A stretch of DNA of 13,389 nucleotides from Thermodesulfobacteriota bacterium (GCA_030024065.1 JASEIE010000074.1:1-13389); one strand, 5' to 3'. Counted from the stretch's first letter, positions 1 to 6,653 are shown. Numbers and translations are program-made. Notes: generated by a model from the sequence alone, not told the origin.

Positions 1-2
1 GG

Positions 3-410
3 GGGGAGGATATTCATCAACTCATCCATCTGGCCCGTCAGGAAGATCGGATCATCCTGACCCGGAATACGAAACTGGCCATAAGAAGACCGAAAGATCG
101 TATCATCACCATCACGGAGGATCACCCTTCTGGCCAGTTGAAGGAGGTAGTTCAAAAAGGAACCCTCTCTCCCGACGATGAAAAACTGTACACCCGATGT
201 CTCCTCTGTAATGACCCAATCGATGCGATTCCACGGGAAGAGGCAGAGGGAAAAGTCCCGGACTTCATCTTCTCTCAGCAGAGAGATTTTTACCAGTGCC
301 CGACATGTAGAAGAATCTACTGGCAGGGATCGCATCTGGAGAACATGCAAAAAAGGATCGAAGAATTATTGAAGATAAGCACCAAATCCCAAGCACCAAA
401 TTCCAAATAA
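3..410 (+). CDS. Mut7-C RNase domain protein with zinc ribbon, 3' part
   Basis: The reading frame is open from the left edge, so the start lies outside the window; about 135 codons are visible. The first part contains DIHQLIHLARQEDRIILTRN, typical of the PIN-like Mut7-C domain in which acidic residues bind metal for RNA cleavage. It is followed by RCLLCNDPI and YQCPTCRRIYWQGSHLENM, two C-x2-C pairs forming the zinc ribbon usual at the end of this family. The RNase activity is known for the family by homology; no substrate can be read here. An internal TTG at 138 is not a likely start, because the domain clearly runs upstream of it. The last codons (KSQAPNSK and the TAA) lie in or at the edge of the palindromic repeat that begins near 383, so the native C-terminus probably ended around LLKIS. 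rsmD follows on the same strand. Confidence 0.85.
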   Translation, partial: GEDIHQLIHLARQEDRIILTRNTKLAIRRPKDRIITITEDHPSGQLKEVVQKGTLSPDDEKLYTRCLLCNDPIDAIPREEAEGKVPDFIFSQQRDFYQCPTCRRIYWQGSHLENMQKRIEELLKISTKSQAPNSK

Positions 411-505
411 GCTCCAATGAACCAACTTCCCCAAAAAGCGTTTTGGTCATTTGGAATTGAGATTTGGATATTGTTTGAGATTTGGGATTTGGAATTTGGG
501 ATTTG
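383..505. repeat. Interspersed imperfect palindrome at the Mut7-C/rsmD junction
   Basis: This is a long imperfect inverted repeat. CAAATCCC (383-390) pairs with GGGATTTG (498-505), CAAATTCC (397-404) pairs with GGAATTTG (491-498), and the tip is CCAAAA (431-436), loop AGCG, TTTTGG (441-446). The AAATCCC/AAATTCC wording resembles interspersed palindromes I associate with deltaproteobacterial genomes, but I cannot count copies here. It supplies the last codons and stop of the upstream gene and ends 10 bases before the rsmD start. Folded as RNA it would sit between the two coding regions. It lacks a terminal T-run, so a classical terminator is not supported. Confidence 0.8.
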
Positions 506-515
506 ATCGTTAAAT

Positions 516-1097
516 ATGCGTGTCATCAGTGGAGCATCGAAGGGGAGGAGGTTGGTGACGCCAAAGAGTTATTCCCTTCGTCCCACCTCTGATCGGGTGA
601 AGGAGTCGATCTTCAACATCCTCGGAGATGAAGTGGAGGGAAAGGTCGTTCTGGACTTATTTGCTGGTACGGGGAATTTAGGGATTGAAGCCCTGAGCCG
701 GGGTGCAGAGAAGGCCATTTTTGTTGAGAGAGGAAGGGAGGCCATAAGAATCATTCACAGAAACCTCCTTCAGTGTGGTTTTATGGAACAGTCCGAAATC
801 ATTCCGAAAGAGGTGAACCGGGCCATCGGAATTCTCGAAAGGAGAGGAGAAGCCTTTGATCTGATCTTCATGGATCCCCCCTATGAAAAAGGACTTATTC
901 GTAAAACCCTATTTAAGCTCAGCCTATGTCGAATCTATCATAATGGCTCGGTCCTGGTGATCGAACATAGCCCCCGTGAATCCCTTCCAAAAAAGATGGA
1001 AGAATGGGACCTCATCCGTCAGAAAAAAATGGGAGATACAATGGTCTCTTTCTTTCAGGCTGTCGAAGGGATAAAAGAGGTAAGACGAGATGAATGA
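516..1097 (+). CDS. rsmD: 16S rRNA (guanine(966)-N2)-methyltransferase RsmD
   Basis: A 193-residue SAM-dependent methyltransferase that modifies G966 of 16S rRNA in the 30S subunit. The N-terminus MRVISGASKGRRL is the family signature and fixes the ATG at 516. The SAM-binding motif I is DLFAGTGNLGIEALSRGA (from residue 47), and the catalytic N6/N2-type motif is DPPY (residues 120-123). Length matches the family (about 180-200). No good Shine-Dalgarno sequence precedes the start: the upstream palindrome ends at 505, leaving only ATCGTTAAAT. A GGGGAGGAGG lies inside the gene, but using it would remove the conserved N-terminus. The gene is followed directly by coaD, an adjacency seen in many bacteria. 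Confidence 0.95.
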   Translation: MRVISGASKGRRLVTPKSYSLRPTSDRVKESIFNILGDEVEGKVVLDLFAGTGNLGIEALSRGAEKAIFVERGREAIRIIHRNLLQCGFMEQSEIIPKEVNRAIGILERRGEAFDLIFMDPPYEKGLIRKTLFKLSLCRIYHNGSVLVIEHSPRESLPKKMEEWDLIRQKKMGDTMVSFFQAVEGIKEVRRDE

Positions 1098-1122
1098 AAA
1101 GAAGAAAGGAGACAAAAACGAA

Positions 1123-1641
1123 ATGGGAAAAGTGGCCATCTACCCCGGCTCTTTTGATCCACTCACCTATGGTCATATCGATATCGTTGAGAGGGCTCTT
1201 GAGATCTTCGATAAGGTGATTCTTGCCATCGCCCATGATGCGGAAAAAAAGGCTCTCTTCACAATAGAGGAACGGGTTGAGATGGCAAGGGCCATCTTCA
1301 AGGAAAGTCCTAATGTTATCGTCGACAGTTTTAAGGGACTCCTGGTCAACTATGTGGAAAAGACTAATGCGAAAGTGATCTTGAGGGGTCTTCGAGCCAC
1401 CTCCGATTTCGAGTATGAATTTCATATGGCCTCCATGAACCGAAGCCTCAACACCCATCTGGATACCCTCTTCATGATGACTAGCAAGGACTATTTCTTC
1501 GTCTCCTCCAGAACGATCAAGGAGGTGTCCAAACTCGGTGGAACGGTCGAAGGTCTGGTCCCGGACCTCGTTGCCAGACGATTGAAGGAGAAATTTAAGC
1601 TTCCTGTAGCCAAAAAGAGGCCGATCGGCTGGGAAGATTGA
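1123..1641 (+). CDS. coaD: Phosphopantetheine adenylyltransferase CoaD
   Basis: Catalyses the penultimate step of coenzyme A synthesis: 4'-phosphopantetheine plus ATP gives dephospho-CoA plus PPi, in the cytoplasm. From ATG 1123 the protein has 172 residues and begins MGKVAIYPGSFDPLTYGH, holding the nucleotidyltransferase T/HxGH-type motif (T15, G17, H18). ILRGLRATSDFEYE and SSRTIKEVSKLGG are the other hallmark blocks for substrate and ATP binding. I chose 1123 because AAAGGAG (1105-1111) lies 11 bases upstream and family members begin at this residue. An in-frame ATG at 1090 would add 11 lysine-rich residues and overlap the rsmD stop by 8 bases; it has a weaker AAAGAGGT upstream and remains possible. 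Likely co-transcribed with rsmD. Confidence 0.95.
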   Translation: MGKVAIYPGSFDPLTYGHIDIVERALEIFDKVILAIAHDAEKKALFTIEERVEMARAIFKESPNVIVDSFKGLLVNYVEKTNAKVILRGLRATSDFEYEFHMASMNRSLNTHLDTLFMMTSKDYFFVSSRTIKEVSKLGGTVEGLVPDLVARRLKEKFKLPVAKKRPIGWED

Positions 1642-1670
1642 ATTTCAGGGAAAATAGAAGTCATTGGCCT

Positions 1671-1747
1671 AAAGGTTAAGGTTAAGATGCCCGTTTCGTC
1701 TAAGGGTTATGTTGTTGGTCCTTTAAGTCTCTTAACCGTAACCCTTT
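1671..1747. repeat. Imperfect inverted repeat after coaD
   Basis: AAAGGTTAAGGTTAAGA (1671-1687) pairs with TCTTAACCGTAACCCTTT (1730-1747), with one mismatch and one bulged base, around a loop of about 42 bases. It starts 30 bases after the coaD stop. There is no T-run after the right arm (GCCTATAC follows), so I list it as a palindromic repeat rather than a terminator. A different element begins at 1776, so two unrelated palindromes stand side by side in this spacer. Confidence 0.65.
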
Positions 1748-1775
1748 GCCTATACACCAAACTGGCTTCGTAACC

Positions 1776-1852
1776 TTTACCCCGTTAGAAATAATGCCCC
1801 GCCCGTCGAGAGCCTCTGGGTCGAACGACTGGAATTTCTAACTGGGTTTACC
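1776..1852. repeat. Short inverted-repeat element, copy 1 (intergenic)
   Basis: The ends are ACCCCGTTAGAAAT (1779-1792) and ATTTCTAACTGGGT (1834-1847), 14-base inverted repeats with one mismatch. TTTACC stands at both borders (1776-1781 and 1847-1852), giving a 71-base repeat unit. After the left end comes AATGCCCCG and before the right end CTGGA, both identical to the copy inside the alpha/beta hydrolase at 5011-5115. The middle (about 1802-1828) differs between copies. The unit length is not a multiple of three and one frame meets TAA, so this copy would not be tolerated in a gene in that phase. There is no coding capacity, so movement would need an enzyme supplied elsewhere. Confidence 0.75.
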
Positions 1853-1919
1853 CAAAGACTACCCTTATGGTTCGTACTTATAGCAGACAGAAGTGACGAA
1901 GCCCTTATGGGCAATGGTT

Positions 1920-3209
1920 ATGAAAAAACTTATTCTTTGCGACTTCGATGGGACAATCAGCATCCAGGATATGGGTTATATTCTGGTCAACCGGTTCTCT
2001 TCAGAAGATTGGAGGACGATTGACCGGGATTTCTGTAATGGCAGGATCGGGTCCAAAGAGGCTTACTCACGTATTGCAAAAATCTTCAAGGGTGACGAAG
2101 AAGCTGTCCTCCGTTTCATCCGGGAGAATTCAGAGATCGATCCCCATTTCCGATCTTTCTATCAATATTGCAGGGAGAACGATATTGATGTGAAGATTGT
2201 GAGTGACGGTCTCGATTTTTATATCCGGACCCTGCTGGAAACTCATCACCTCACCGAAATCCCCTTCTATGCCAACGGCATCCATCTGCTGAAGGATGGA
2301 GGAGTGGATATCTCCTTTCCCCATTCCAATGATGAGTGTGGACTCTGCGGGACCTGCAAGAAGAGGCTCGTCCAAATCCACCGAAAAGATTATGAGACTA
2401 TTTTTTTTGTGGGGAATGGGCTCTCCGATAGATGTGCAGCCCGCGAGGCGGACTTTGTCTTTGCCAAGGATTCCCTCTACCCCTACTGCATTGACCAGGA
2501 CATCGCCTGCCATTACTTCCAGGGCTTTCATGAGATTCTTGGAGACTTGAAGAAACGAATCCACGGAATCATCTTCGATCTGGATGGGACACTTATGGAA
2601 GCCTATGAGGCGATCTATCTGGGATTGAAGGAGGCCTTTCAACAGTCCGGAAAAGAAATATTTCTATACGGCGAGCTTAAGAACTATCTGAAGGCAGATC
2701 TGGAATCAACACTTCAACAGTTTTTTTCTCCCGAAGAGACTCAAAAAAACATCCCCATCATGAGAAGAAAGTATGCAGAGGTCTATATCGACCATACCCA
2801 TTTTCTGGACGGGGCAAAGGAAGTCATTGAGACACTCCACTCCCGGGGCGTTATCCTGGGTGTCGCCTCCAATAAATTCGGCCGTTTCTCAAGAGAGGCC
2901 CTTAACCATCTCGGGGTGTCTCATTATTTTAATTCAGTAATCGGAGCAGGAGATGTTCCCCGGACCAAACCTTTTCCAGATATGGTTCATGCCTCTTTGA
3001 GAGAGATGGGACTTCCTCCGGAGGAGGTGGTCTTTGTAGGAGATACCCTTACCGATATCGAGACGGGAAAAGAGGCAGGGGTAGATGTTTATGCCCTTCC
3101 AACAGGATTTCACTCCAAAGCGGAACTCTCGCAAATGAAACCGAAAAGGATATTAAGAAATCTCAAAGAACTGATACAGCTCCATGAAAATTTATTTCAT
3201 TCACCCTGA
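1920..3209 (+). CDS. Two-domain HAD phosphatase (MtnX-like HAD-IB fused to Gph-like HAD-IA)
   Basis: A 429-residue protein with two complete HAD-type hydrolase domains. Domain 1 (about 1-210) resembles MtnX/PHOSPHO-like HAD-IB phosphatases: DFDGT with D8 and D10, motif II IVSDGL, and VGNGLSDR (164-171). It also has a CGLCGTC cluster (C140, C143, C146) that could bind metal. Domain 2 (about 215-429) resembles phosphoglycolate phosphatase: IFDLDGT (D220, D222), GVASNK (S317, K319), KPFPD (K350) and VGDTLTDIETG (D375, D379). Both catalytic sets look intact. Such enzymes hydrolyse small phosphomonoesters through an aspartyl-phosphate; the substrates cannot be read. The ATG at 1920 is chosen because MKKLILCDFDGT begins the domain; an in-frame GTG at 1893 would add nine residues unlike the family. 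No clear ribosome binding site precedes either. A run of eight T (2401-2408) lies in the coding sequence but the frame continues intact. Confidence 0.85.
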   Translation: MKKLILCDFDGTISIQDMGYILVNRFSSEDWRTIDRDFCNGRIGSKEAYSRIAKIFKGDEEAVLRFIRENSEIDPHFRSFYQYCRENDIDVKIVSDGLDFYIRTLLETHHLTEIPFYANGIHLLKDGGVDISFPHSNDECGLCGTCKKRLVQIHRKDYETIFFVGNGLSDRCAAREADFVFAKDSLYPYCIDQDIACHYFQGFHEILGDLKKRIHGIIFDLDGTLMEAYEAIYLGLKEAFQQSGKEIFLYGELKNYLKADLESTLQQFFSPEETQKNIPIMRRKYAEVYIDHTHFLDGAKEVIETLHSRGVILGVASNKFGRFSREALNHLGVSHYFNSVIGAGDVPRTKPFPDMVHASLREMGLPPEEVVFVGDTLTDIETGKEAGVDVYALPTGFHSKAELSQMKPKRILRNLKELIQLHENLFHSP

Positions 3210-3219
3210 TCCTCCCCTG

Positions 3220-3264
3220 CCCCATCCGTTCGGTCGATGGTTCGACAAAGGGAAGGATGAGGGG
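3220..3264. terminator. Possible hairpin between convergent genes
   Basis: CCCCATCC (3220-3227) can pair with GGATGAGGGG (3255-3264), with a two-base bulge, around a 27-base loop. It lies in the 63-base gap between the ends of the HAD gene (+) and the PAC2 gene (-). Placement suits a shared transcription end, but there is no T-run on either strand and the loop is long, so support is weak. Confidence 0.25.
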
Positions 3265-3272
3265 TGACTTGG

Positions 3273-4163
3273 TCAATTCTCTTTCTTCTCCTCATCCTCC
3301 TGTCTCTTAAGAAAGGCCTGAATATAGACCACCTTATCCTCTTTCGATTCCTCCATCTTCCCCTGGAAAGGCGAAGGCTTCTTAGAGCTTTTGTAGACCT
3401 CTTCTAACTTATTGATGACCTCCTGGAGTTTCGGGTCCTCGCTGACGAGATCGTTCACCTGCCGGTCAAAATAGTCGCTGGCATTTTGAAGCCTTGAAAG
3501 GTCTATCTCTAACTTTGTTAAATCGATGAGACTTTTAAGAACTCCATAGACCACTTTTACGTTCCTCGCCTGGAGATACTGGGGCGCATGACCCCAGAGA
3601 CTGATCCCCCTTATCCCTCTCTTCCTTGCCGCTTCGAGAAGAAAAGTATGAATACTGATGGGCCCGGCGTATTCGGTCAGGTTCAGCCCTGCCCGGACGA
3701 TCTCCTCCCTTAAATCCTCATGATTGAAAAGGGCGCTGACCATGGTCGGGAAGGTGTGAGGGATGTAATCGTAAGTTCCGCCGATCGTGAAGAGCCGAGA
3801 CACTTCGAGCTTTTGAGCGAGATCGAGAAGGAGGTCAGCAAAGATATTCCAGCGATAATGGGGTTCAACCCCGGAAAAGAGAATGAGGTCTTTTCCAGGT
3901 GGATCCTGAGAATAATAAAAATGATTTCCCGGAAAATTCAATTCTAACAATCTTCCTTCCTTGATCATCGCCGTCGGGCGCAATGAAGCCATTTGATAGA
4001 AATTCTCCATTGGAATGGAGGCGAATCTCCTTGCCTTCTTATTTTCCACCAGTTGCTGGAGCGAAAAGGAGGAAACCTCTGCAGCATTGGGCCACCCCTC
4101 GAACCCAATGATCAAAAAAGGTTTATTCAGATCTGGTTTTTCGCAGTAGATGATCTCATCCAT
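3273..4163 (-). CDS. PAC2 family protein (proteasome-assembly-chaperone-like)
   Basis: A 296-residue protein of the PAC2 family, named after eukaryotic proteasome assembly chaperone 2; bacterial members have no settled function. Recognisable parts are the N-terminal FLIIGFEGWPNAAEV, DLILFSGVEPHYRW, FTIGGTYDYIPHT, and LWGHAPQYLQARNVKVVYGV, with a charged C-terminal tail (about 250-296) rich in K and E. The start at 4163 (MDEIIYCEKP) is preferred because GGAGG (complement of 4173-4177) stands 9 bases upstream. An in-frame ATG at 4172 directly abuts that GGAGG, too close for use, and would add only MKQ. The gene converges on the HAD gene and diverges from the hydrolase across a 375-base spacer. 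Nothing nearby (no proteasome or Pup genes) ties it to protein degradation. Confidence 0.8.
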   Translation of the reverse strand: MDEIIYCEKPDLNKPFLIIGFEGWPNAAEVSSFSLQQLVENKKARRFASIPMENFYQMASLRPTAMIKEGRLLELNFPGNHFYYSQDPPGKDLILFSGVEPHYRWNIFADLLLDLAQKLEVSRLFTIGGTYDYIPHTFPTMVSALFNHEDLREEIVRAGLNLTEYAGPISIHTFLLEAARKRGIRGISLWGHAPQYLQARNVKVVYGVLKSLIDLTKLEIDLSRLQNASDYFDRQVNDLVSEDPKLQEVINKLEEVYKSSKKPSPFQGKMEESKEDKVVYIQAFLKRQEDEEKKEN

Positions 4164-4172
4164 CTGTTTCAT

Positions 4173-4548
4173 CCTCCATCAAAATCATATCCCTTACCTT
4201 TCGCTTCTGTCAACCTGTCCTCCCCTCCACCGACAGATATCCCCTCAGTTATAGGTGCAGGATTGTGTCTCGACGCAGGTGATCCGACGGGGACACTTTC
4301 AAAGCTTTATCAAGCGGATCTTTAAGAGGGTTAGGGGTAACCTTCGTTATTAATCAAGCAAGCCTTTTTAGGGTTATTTCGTCAATCGGAGTGTGCGAGA
4401 AGAGGTTACCGCTATAAAGTTTTTCCAGCACCCCAGTCGGATCACTACCCAGGCTTTTATGATGGGAGCTTCTGAGACTCAGGGATACACCCACCGATAA
4501 TTTCCTCTTGAAATTGTCTGGTTAATTTAATAAAAAAGGAGAGATCTT
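4173..4548. other. Divergent intergenic spacer, no gene seen
   Basis: About 375 bases between the divergent PAC2 and hydrolase genes. No convincing protein or known RNA gene is visible. It must hold promoters for both sides. Two inverted repeats are present: TCTGTC (4206-4211) with GACAGA (4232-4237), and GGTAACC (4336-4342) with GGTTACC (4404-4410), the latter extended by TTC (4343-4345) and GAA (4399-4401) across a two-base bulge. Just before the hydrolase, the sequence is AT-rich (TTAATTTAATAAAAAA) and followed by AAGGAGA, its ribosome binding site. I could not match the region to a known riboswitch. Confidence 0.5.
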
Positions 4549-5400
4549 ATGACTGATAGGCATTTCCTCGAACGATCTTTCATCTTCTTTCCGGAGAGAG
4601 AACTTCTGACCTTTCCGTCCAATGCGGGAATGGAATATGAGGATGTCCATTTCCGTTGTGAGGATGGAGTGACCCTCCACGGCTGGTTCATCCCAGGTCT
4701 AGGGAAAAGCGTCATGCTCTTCTTTCATGGAAATGGTGGAAACATCTCCCATCGGATCGAAAAGATCCGTCTATTATGCCATCCTCAAATATCCTCTTTT
4801 ATGATCGATTACCATGGTTATGGACGGAGCCGGGGTATTCCATCAGAGGAGTCCTGTTATCTCGATGCCCTGGCCTCCTGGAATTATCTCATACAGGAAC
4901 GCCGTATCGATCCAAAGCAGATCGTCCTCTTTGGTGAATCTCTGGGTGGAGCGGTTGCCATTGACTTAGCTTCGAAGAAGGAAGTAGGAGCGGTTATCCT
5001 TGAATCGACCTTTACCCCGTTAGAAATAATGCCCCGATGCTCTGCAGCGGGGTTACATTTCAGATTAATTCCGGCGGGGTTTAATGCCCCGCTGGAATTT
5101 CTAACGGGGTTTACCAACATCGGTGCAGTCATGGGCAGATTCGTTCCGGGATTAGAATCCCTTTTGAAAGGGAGGTTCGATTCCCTTTCAATAATTCCTC
5201 ATCTTAAAGTCCCGCTCCTCATCCTCCATGGAGATGAGGACGAACTGGTCCCTTTTGAATTGGGCCAAAGTCTCTTCGAGAAGGCAAATGAGCCGAAGAA
5301 TTTTTTCACCATCCTCGGTGCACACCATAATGACACCTACGATGTGGGAGGAAAGGCTTACGTTGAGACCATACGCCAATTCATAAAGCGCCACTTATGA
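4549..5400 (+). CDS. Alpha/beta hydrolase (bem46/ABHD17-like) with in-frame palindromic element
   Basis: A 283-residue serine hydrolase with the alpha/beta fold; homologues are esterases, thioesterases or peptidases, and the substrate is unknown. The oxyanion segment is FFHGNGGN, the nucleophile elbow GESLGG (Ser131), the acid HGDEDELVP (Asp231) and the base GAHHNDTY (His260). AAGGAGA stands 7 bases before the ATG at 4549. Residues 155-187 are encoded by a 99-base inverted-repeat element (see 5011-5115). The flanking protein reads ILEST-FT and then NIGAVMGRF...KGRFDSL, which joins into the usual family sequence if the element is removed. The insert lies after the nucleophile strand, in the variable lid region, so the catalytic residues are kept. 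Whether the protein still folds is unknown. There is no cleavable signal peptide, so it is probably cytoplasmic. It converges on purC. Confidence 0.88.
   Translation: MTDRHFLERSFIFFPERELLTFPSNAGMEYEDVHFRCEDGVTLHGWFIPGLGKSVMLFFHGNGGNISHRIEKIRLLCHPQISSFMIDYHGYGRSRGIPSEESCYLDALASWNYLIQERRIDPKQIVLFGESLGGAVAIDLASKKEVGAVILESTFTPLEIMPRCSAAGLHFRLIPAGFNAPLEFLTGFTNIGAVMGRFVPGLESLLKGRFDSLSIIPHLKVPLLILHGDEDELVPFELGQSLFEKANEPKNFFTILGAHHNDTYDVGGKAYVETIRQFIKRHL
5011..5115. repeat. Short inverted-repeat element, copy 2 (in frame inside hydrolase gene)
   Basis: The terminal inverted repeats ACCCCGTTAGAAAT (5014-5027) and ATTTCTAACGGGGT (5097-5110) are a perfect 14-base pair. TTTACC occurs at both borders (5011-5016 and 5110-5115), so the inserted unit is 99 bases, exactly 33 codons, with no stop in the hydrolase frame. 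Inside, TAATGCCCCG is repeated directly at 5027-5036 and 5082-5091, and CGGGG...CCCCG can form an inner hairpin (about 5075-5091). The ends match the intergenic copy at 1776-1852. TTTACC may be a target duplication or part of the element, since both copies carry it. No transposase is encoded. Confidence 0.82.
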
Positions 5401-5460
5401 AATCGGTTCTTCAGGGTTTTGAAATGGGTGGGGAGGGTTTCTCAGAAATAATTAAATTCC

Positions 5461-5505
5461 GTTCGCCCTGAGCTGTGAGCTTGTCGAACAGTCGAAGGGC
5501 TGATG
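5461..5505. repeat. Interspersed repeat between convergent hydrolase and purC
   Basis: The sequence contains TTCGCCCTGAGCT, TGAGCTTGTCGAA and AGTCGAAGGGCTGAT. It reads like the widespread TTCGCCCTGAGCTTGTCGAAGGG-type short repeat with small internal duplications (GAGCTGTGAGCT and GTCGAACAGTCGAA). GCCCT and AGGGC at the ends can pair. The spacer around it (5401-5580) holds no gene. The position between two gene ends would suit a transcription barrier, but there is no T-run. Confidence 0.5.
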
Positions 5506-5580
5506 TATCTCGATTAGCTCGCCGAGGTCTCCTGGTCGGTTTAGCAATGACCGCACTAAAGTCAGAAAGACCATAGAATC

Positions 5581-6474
5581 CTAAAGAGGCCTTCCGACCA
5601 GTCTTTCGTAAGCCTCCAGATATTTTTCTCTTGTCTTTTGAATAACCTCCCCGGGTAGCTGTGGCACTGGAGGATTCTTGTCCCAGCGAATGGAAAGAAG
5701 GTAATCCCTTAAGAACTGCTTGTCAAAACTCTTCTGGGATCCACCTGGCCGATACTCATTCTCTGGCCAGAATCTCGAAGAATCCGGTGTGAGAAGTTCG
5801 TCAATCAATAGGAGCTTTCCATCCTTCATTCCAAACTCCATCTTGGTATCGGCGATGAGGATCCCCTTCTGCTCTGCAAAATCCCGTGCCTTTTGATAAA
5901 CAGACAGAGAGATGGATTTCAATCGCTGGGCCAGGTCTTTTCCAACGATCTCCTCCATCCTTTCAAAGTTGATGTTTTCATCATGGAGACCTATCTCTGC
6001 TTTGGTCGCCGGAGTAAAGATGACCTCCTTCAGTTTTGAGGACTCTACCAGTCCTCTGGGAATGGAAATGCCGCATATCGCGCCTGTCTTCTGATATTCT
6101 TCCCAGCCCGAACCGGAGAGATAACCTCTGACCACACATTCGACCGGAAGCGGATCGGTTTTCACCACCAGCATGGAACGGCCTCTCAGAACTTCCTGAT
6201 AGGGCCGGCACTCCTGAGGAAAATCCTCCACTTCGGTTGAAACGAGATGATTGGGGACAATCCCTTTTGTCAGATCGAACCAGAATCTAGAGAGCTGGGT
6301 GAGAATCTTTCCCTTATCCGGAATGGGACTGGGCATGACCACATCGAAGGCGGAGATCCGATCGGTGGCAACGATCAGAAGCTGATCTCCAAGATCATAG
6401 ATATCCCTGACCTTCCCTCTCCCTTTTAGCTTCAGGGATTTGAATTCTGTCTGAGAAATAGCATGTGATGACAT
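5581..6474 (-). CDS. purC: Phosphoribosylaminoimidazole-succinocarboxamide synthase (SAICAR synthetase)
   Basis: Joins aspartate to CAIR with ATP in de novo purine synthesis (cytoplasm). The 297-residue product is the longer, yeast ADE1-like form rather than the roughly 237-residue E. coli form. Signature blocks are GKVRDIYD (20-27, nucleotide loop), ATDRISAFDVV (36-46), VVRGYLSGSGWEEY, DTKMEFGM and LIDELLTPDSSRFWPE. The start at 6474 (MSSHAISQTEF) is chosen because GAGGAGG lies 5 bases upstream. An in-frame ATG at 6492 has no ribosome binding site before it and would lie upstream of that GAGGAGG. The gene stands alone, divergent from the CDP-alcohol phosphatidyltransferase and convergent with the hydrolase; no other pur genes are in the window. 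The 249-base AT-rich upstream region contains the palindrome at 6498-6569. Confidence 0.95.
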   Translation of the reverse strand: MSSHAISQTEFKSLKLKGRGKVRDIYDLGDQLLIVATDRISAFDVVMPSPIPDKGKILTQLSRFWFDLTKGIVPNHLVSTEVEDFPQECRPYQEVLRGRSMLVVKTDPLPVECVVRGYLSGSGWEEYQKTGAICGISIPRGLVESSKLKEVIFTPATKAEIGLHDENINFERMEEIVGKDLAQRLKSISLSVYQKARDFAEQKGILIADTKMEFGMKDGKLLLIDELLTPDSSRFWPENEYRPGGSQKSFDKQFLRDYLLSIRWDKNPPVPQLPGEVIQKTREKYLEAYERLVGRPL

Positions 6475-6497
6475 AGGTGCCTCCTCTTTCATAAAAA

Positions 6498-6569
6498 AGT
6501 TTTATGTTTCAAGTTTCAGGTTTACCATATAGAATTAAAATTTAAACTTTAAACTTGCAACTTGCAACT
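6498..6569. repeat. AT-rich imperfect palindrome upstream of purC
   Basis: The arm at 6498-6524 (containing GTTTCAAGTTTCAGGTTTA) is largely complementary to the arm at 6543-6569 (containing TAAACTTTAAACTTGCAACT), around an 18-base AT-rich centre. Each arm is itself built of repeated CAAGTTT-like units. It begins 24 bases before the purC start codon, so it would form part of the purC leader or promoter. It looks like another interspersed repeat type, unrelated to the others here. Confidence 0.6.
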
Positions 6570-6604
6570 AATTTGATCTTTAGGGTTCTCTCATAGGGTT
6601 CTAA

Positions 6605-6646
6605 GGTTCAAGAATGGATGAAGTTATTCATCACTCCCCTTGAACC
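6605..6646. promoter_or_regulatory. Two-tier stem-loop in the purC/CDP-alcohol transferase divergent region
   Basis: GGTTCAAG (6605-6612) pairs exactly with CTTGAACC (6639-6646), and within the loop ATGAA pairs with TTCAT around GTTA (about 6618-6631). No gene on the + strand ends just upstream, so a terminator role is unlikely. The AT-rich stretch after it holds the possible promoter at 6654-6681. It could be an operator or a leader structure, or chance. Confidence 0.35.
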
Positions 6647-6653
6647 CTTTTCA

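Noticed and set aside
138..410. Complete short gene starting at TTG 138
   Set aside because: The same frame is open to the left edge and encodes the Mut7-C domain upstream of 138, so this is the end of a longer gene.
1893..1922. GTG 1893 as start of the HAD gene
   Set aside because: It adds nine residues before MKKLILCDFDGT that do not fit HAD-IB N-termini, and no ribosome binding site supports it.
2130..2642. 170-codon open frame on the - strand inside the HAD gene
   Set aside because: It lies opposite the catalytic motifs of a real gene and has no family resemblance.
4164..4172. ATG 4172 as start of the PAC2 gene
   Set aside because: The GGAGG directly abuts this ATG, while it is ideally spaced for the ATG at 4163.
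3993..4325. 110-codon open frame on the + strand across the PAC2 start and spacer
   Set aside because: Its first half is the reverse strand of PAC2 and the rest has no conserved features or ribosome binding site.
5401..5580. tRNA or small RNA in the hydrolase/purC spacer
   Set aside because: No cloverleaf or T-loop sequence could be found; only a short interspersed repeat is recognisable.
6475..6492. ATG 6492 as start of purC
   Set aside because: GAGGAGG lies downstream of it and 5 bases before the ATG at 6474; nothing before 6492 resembles a binding site.
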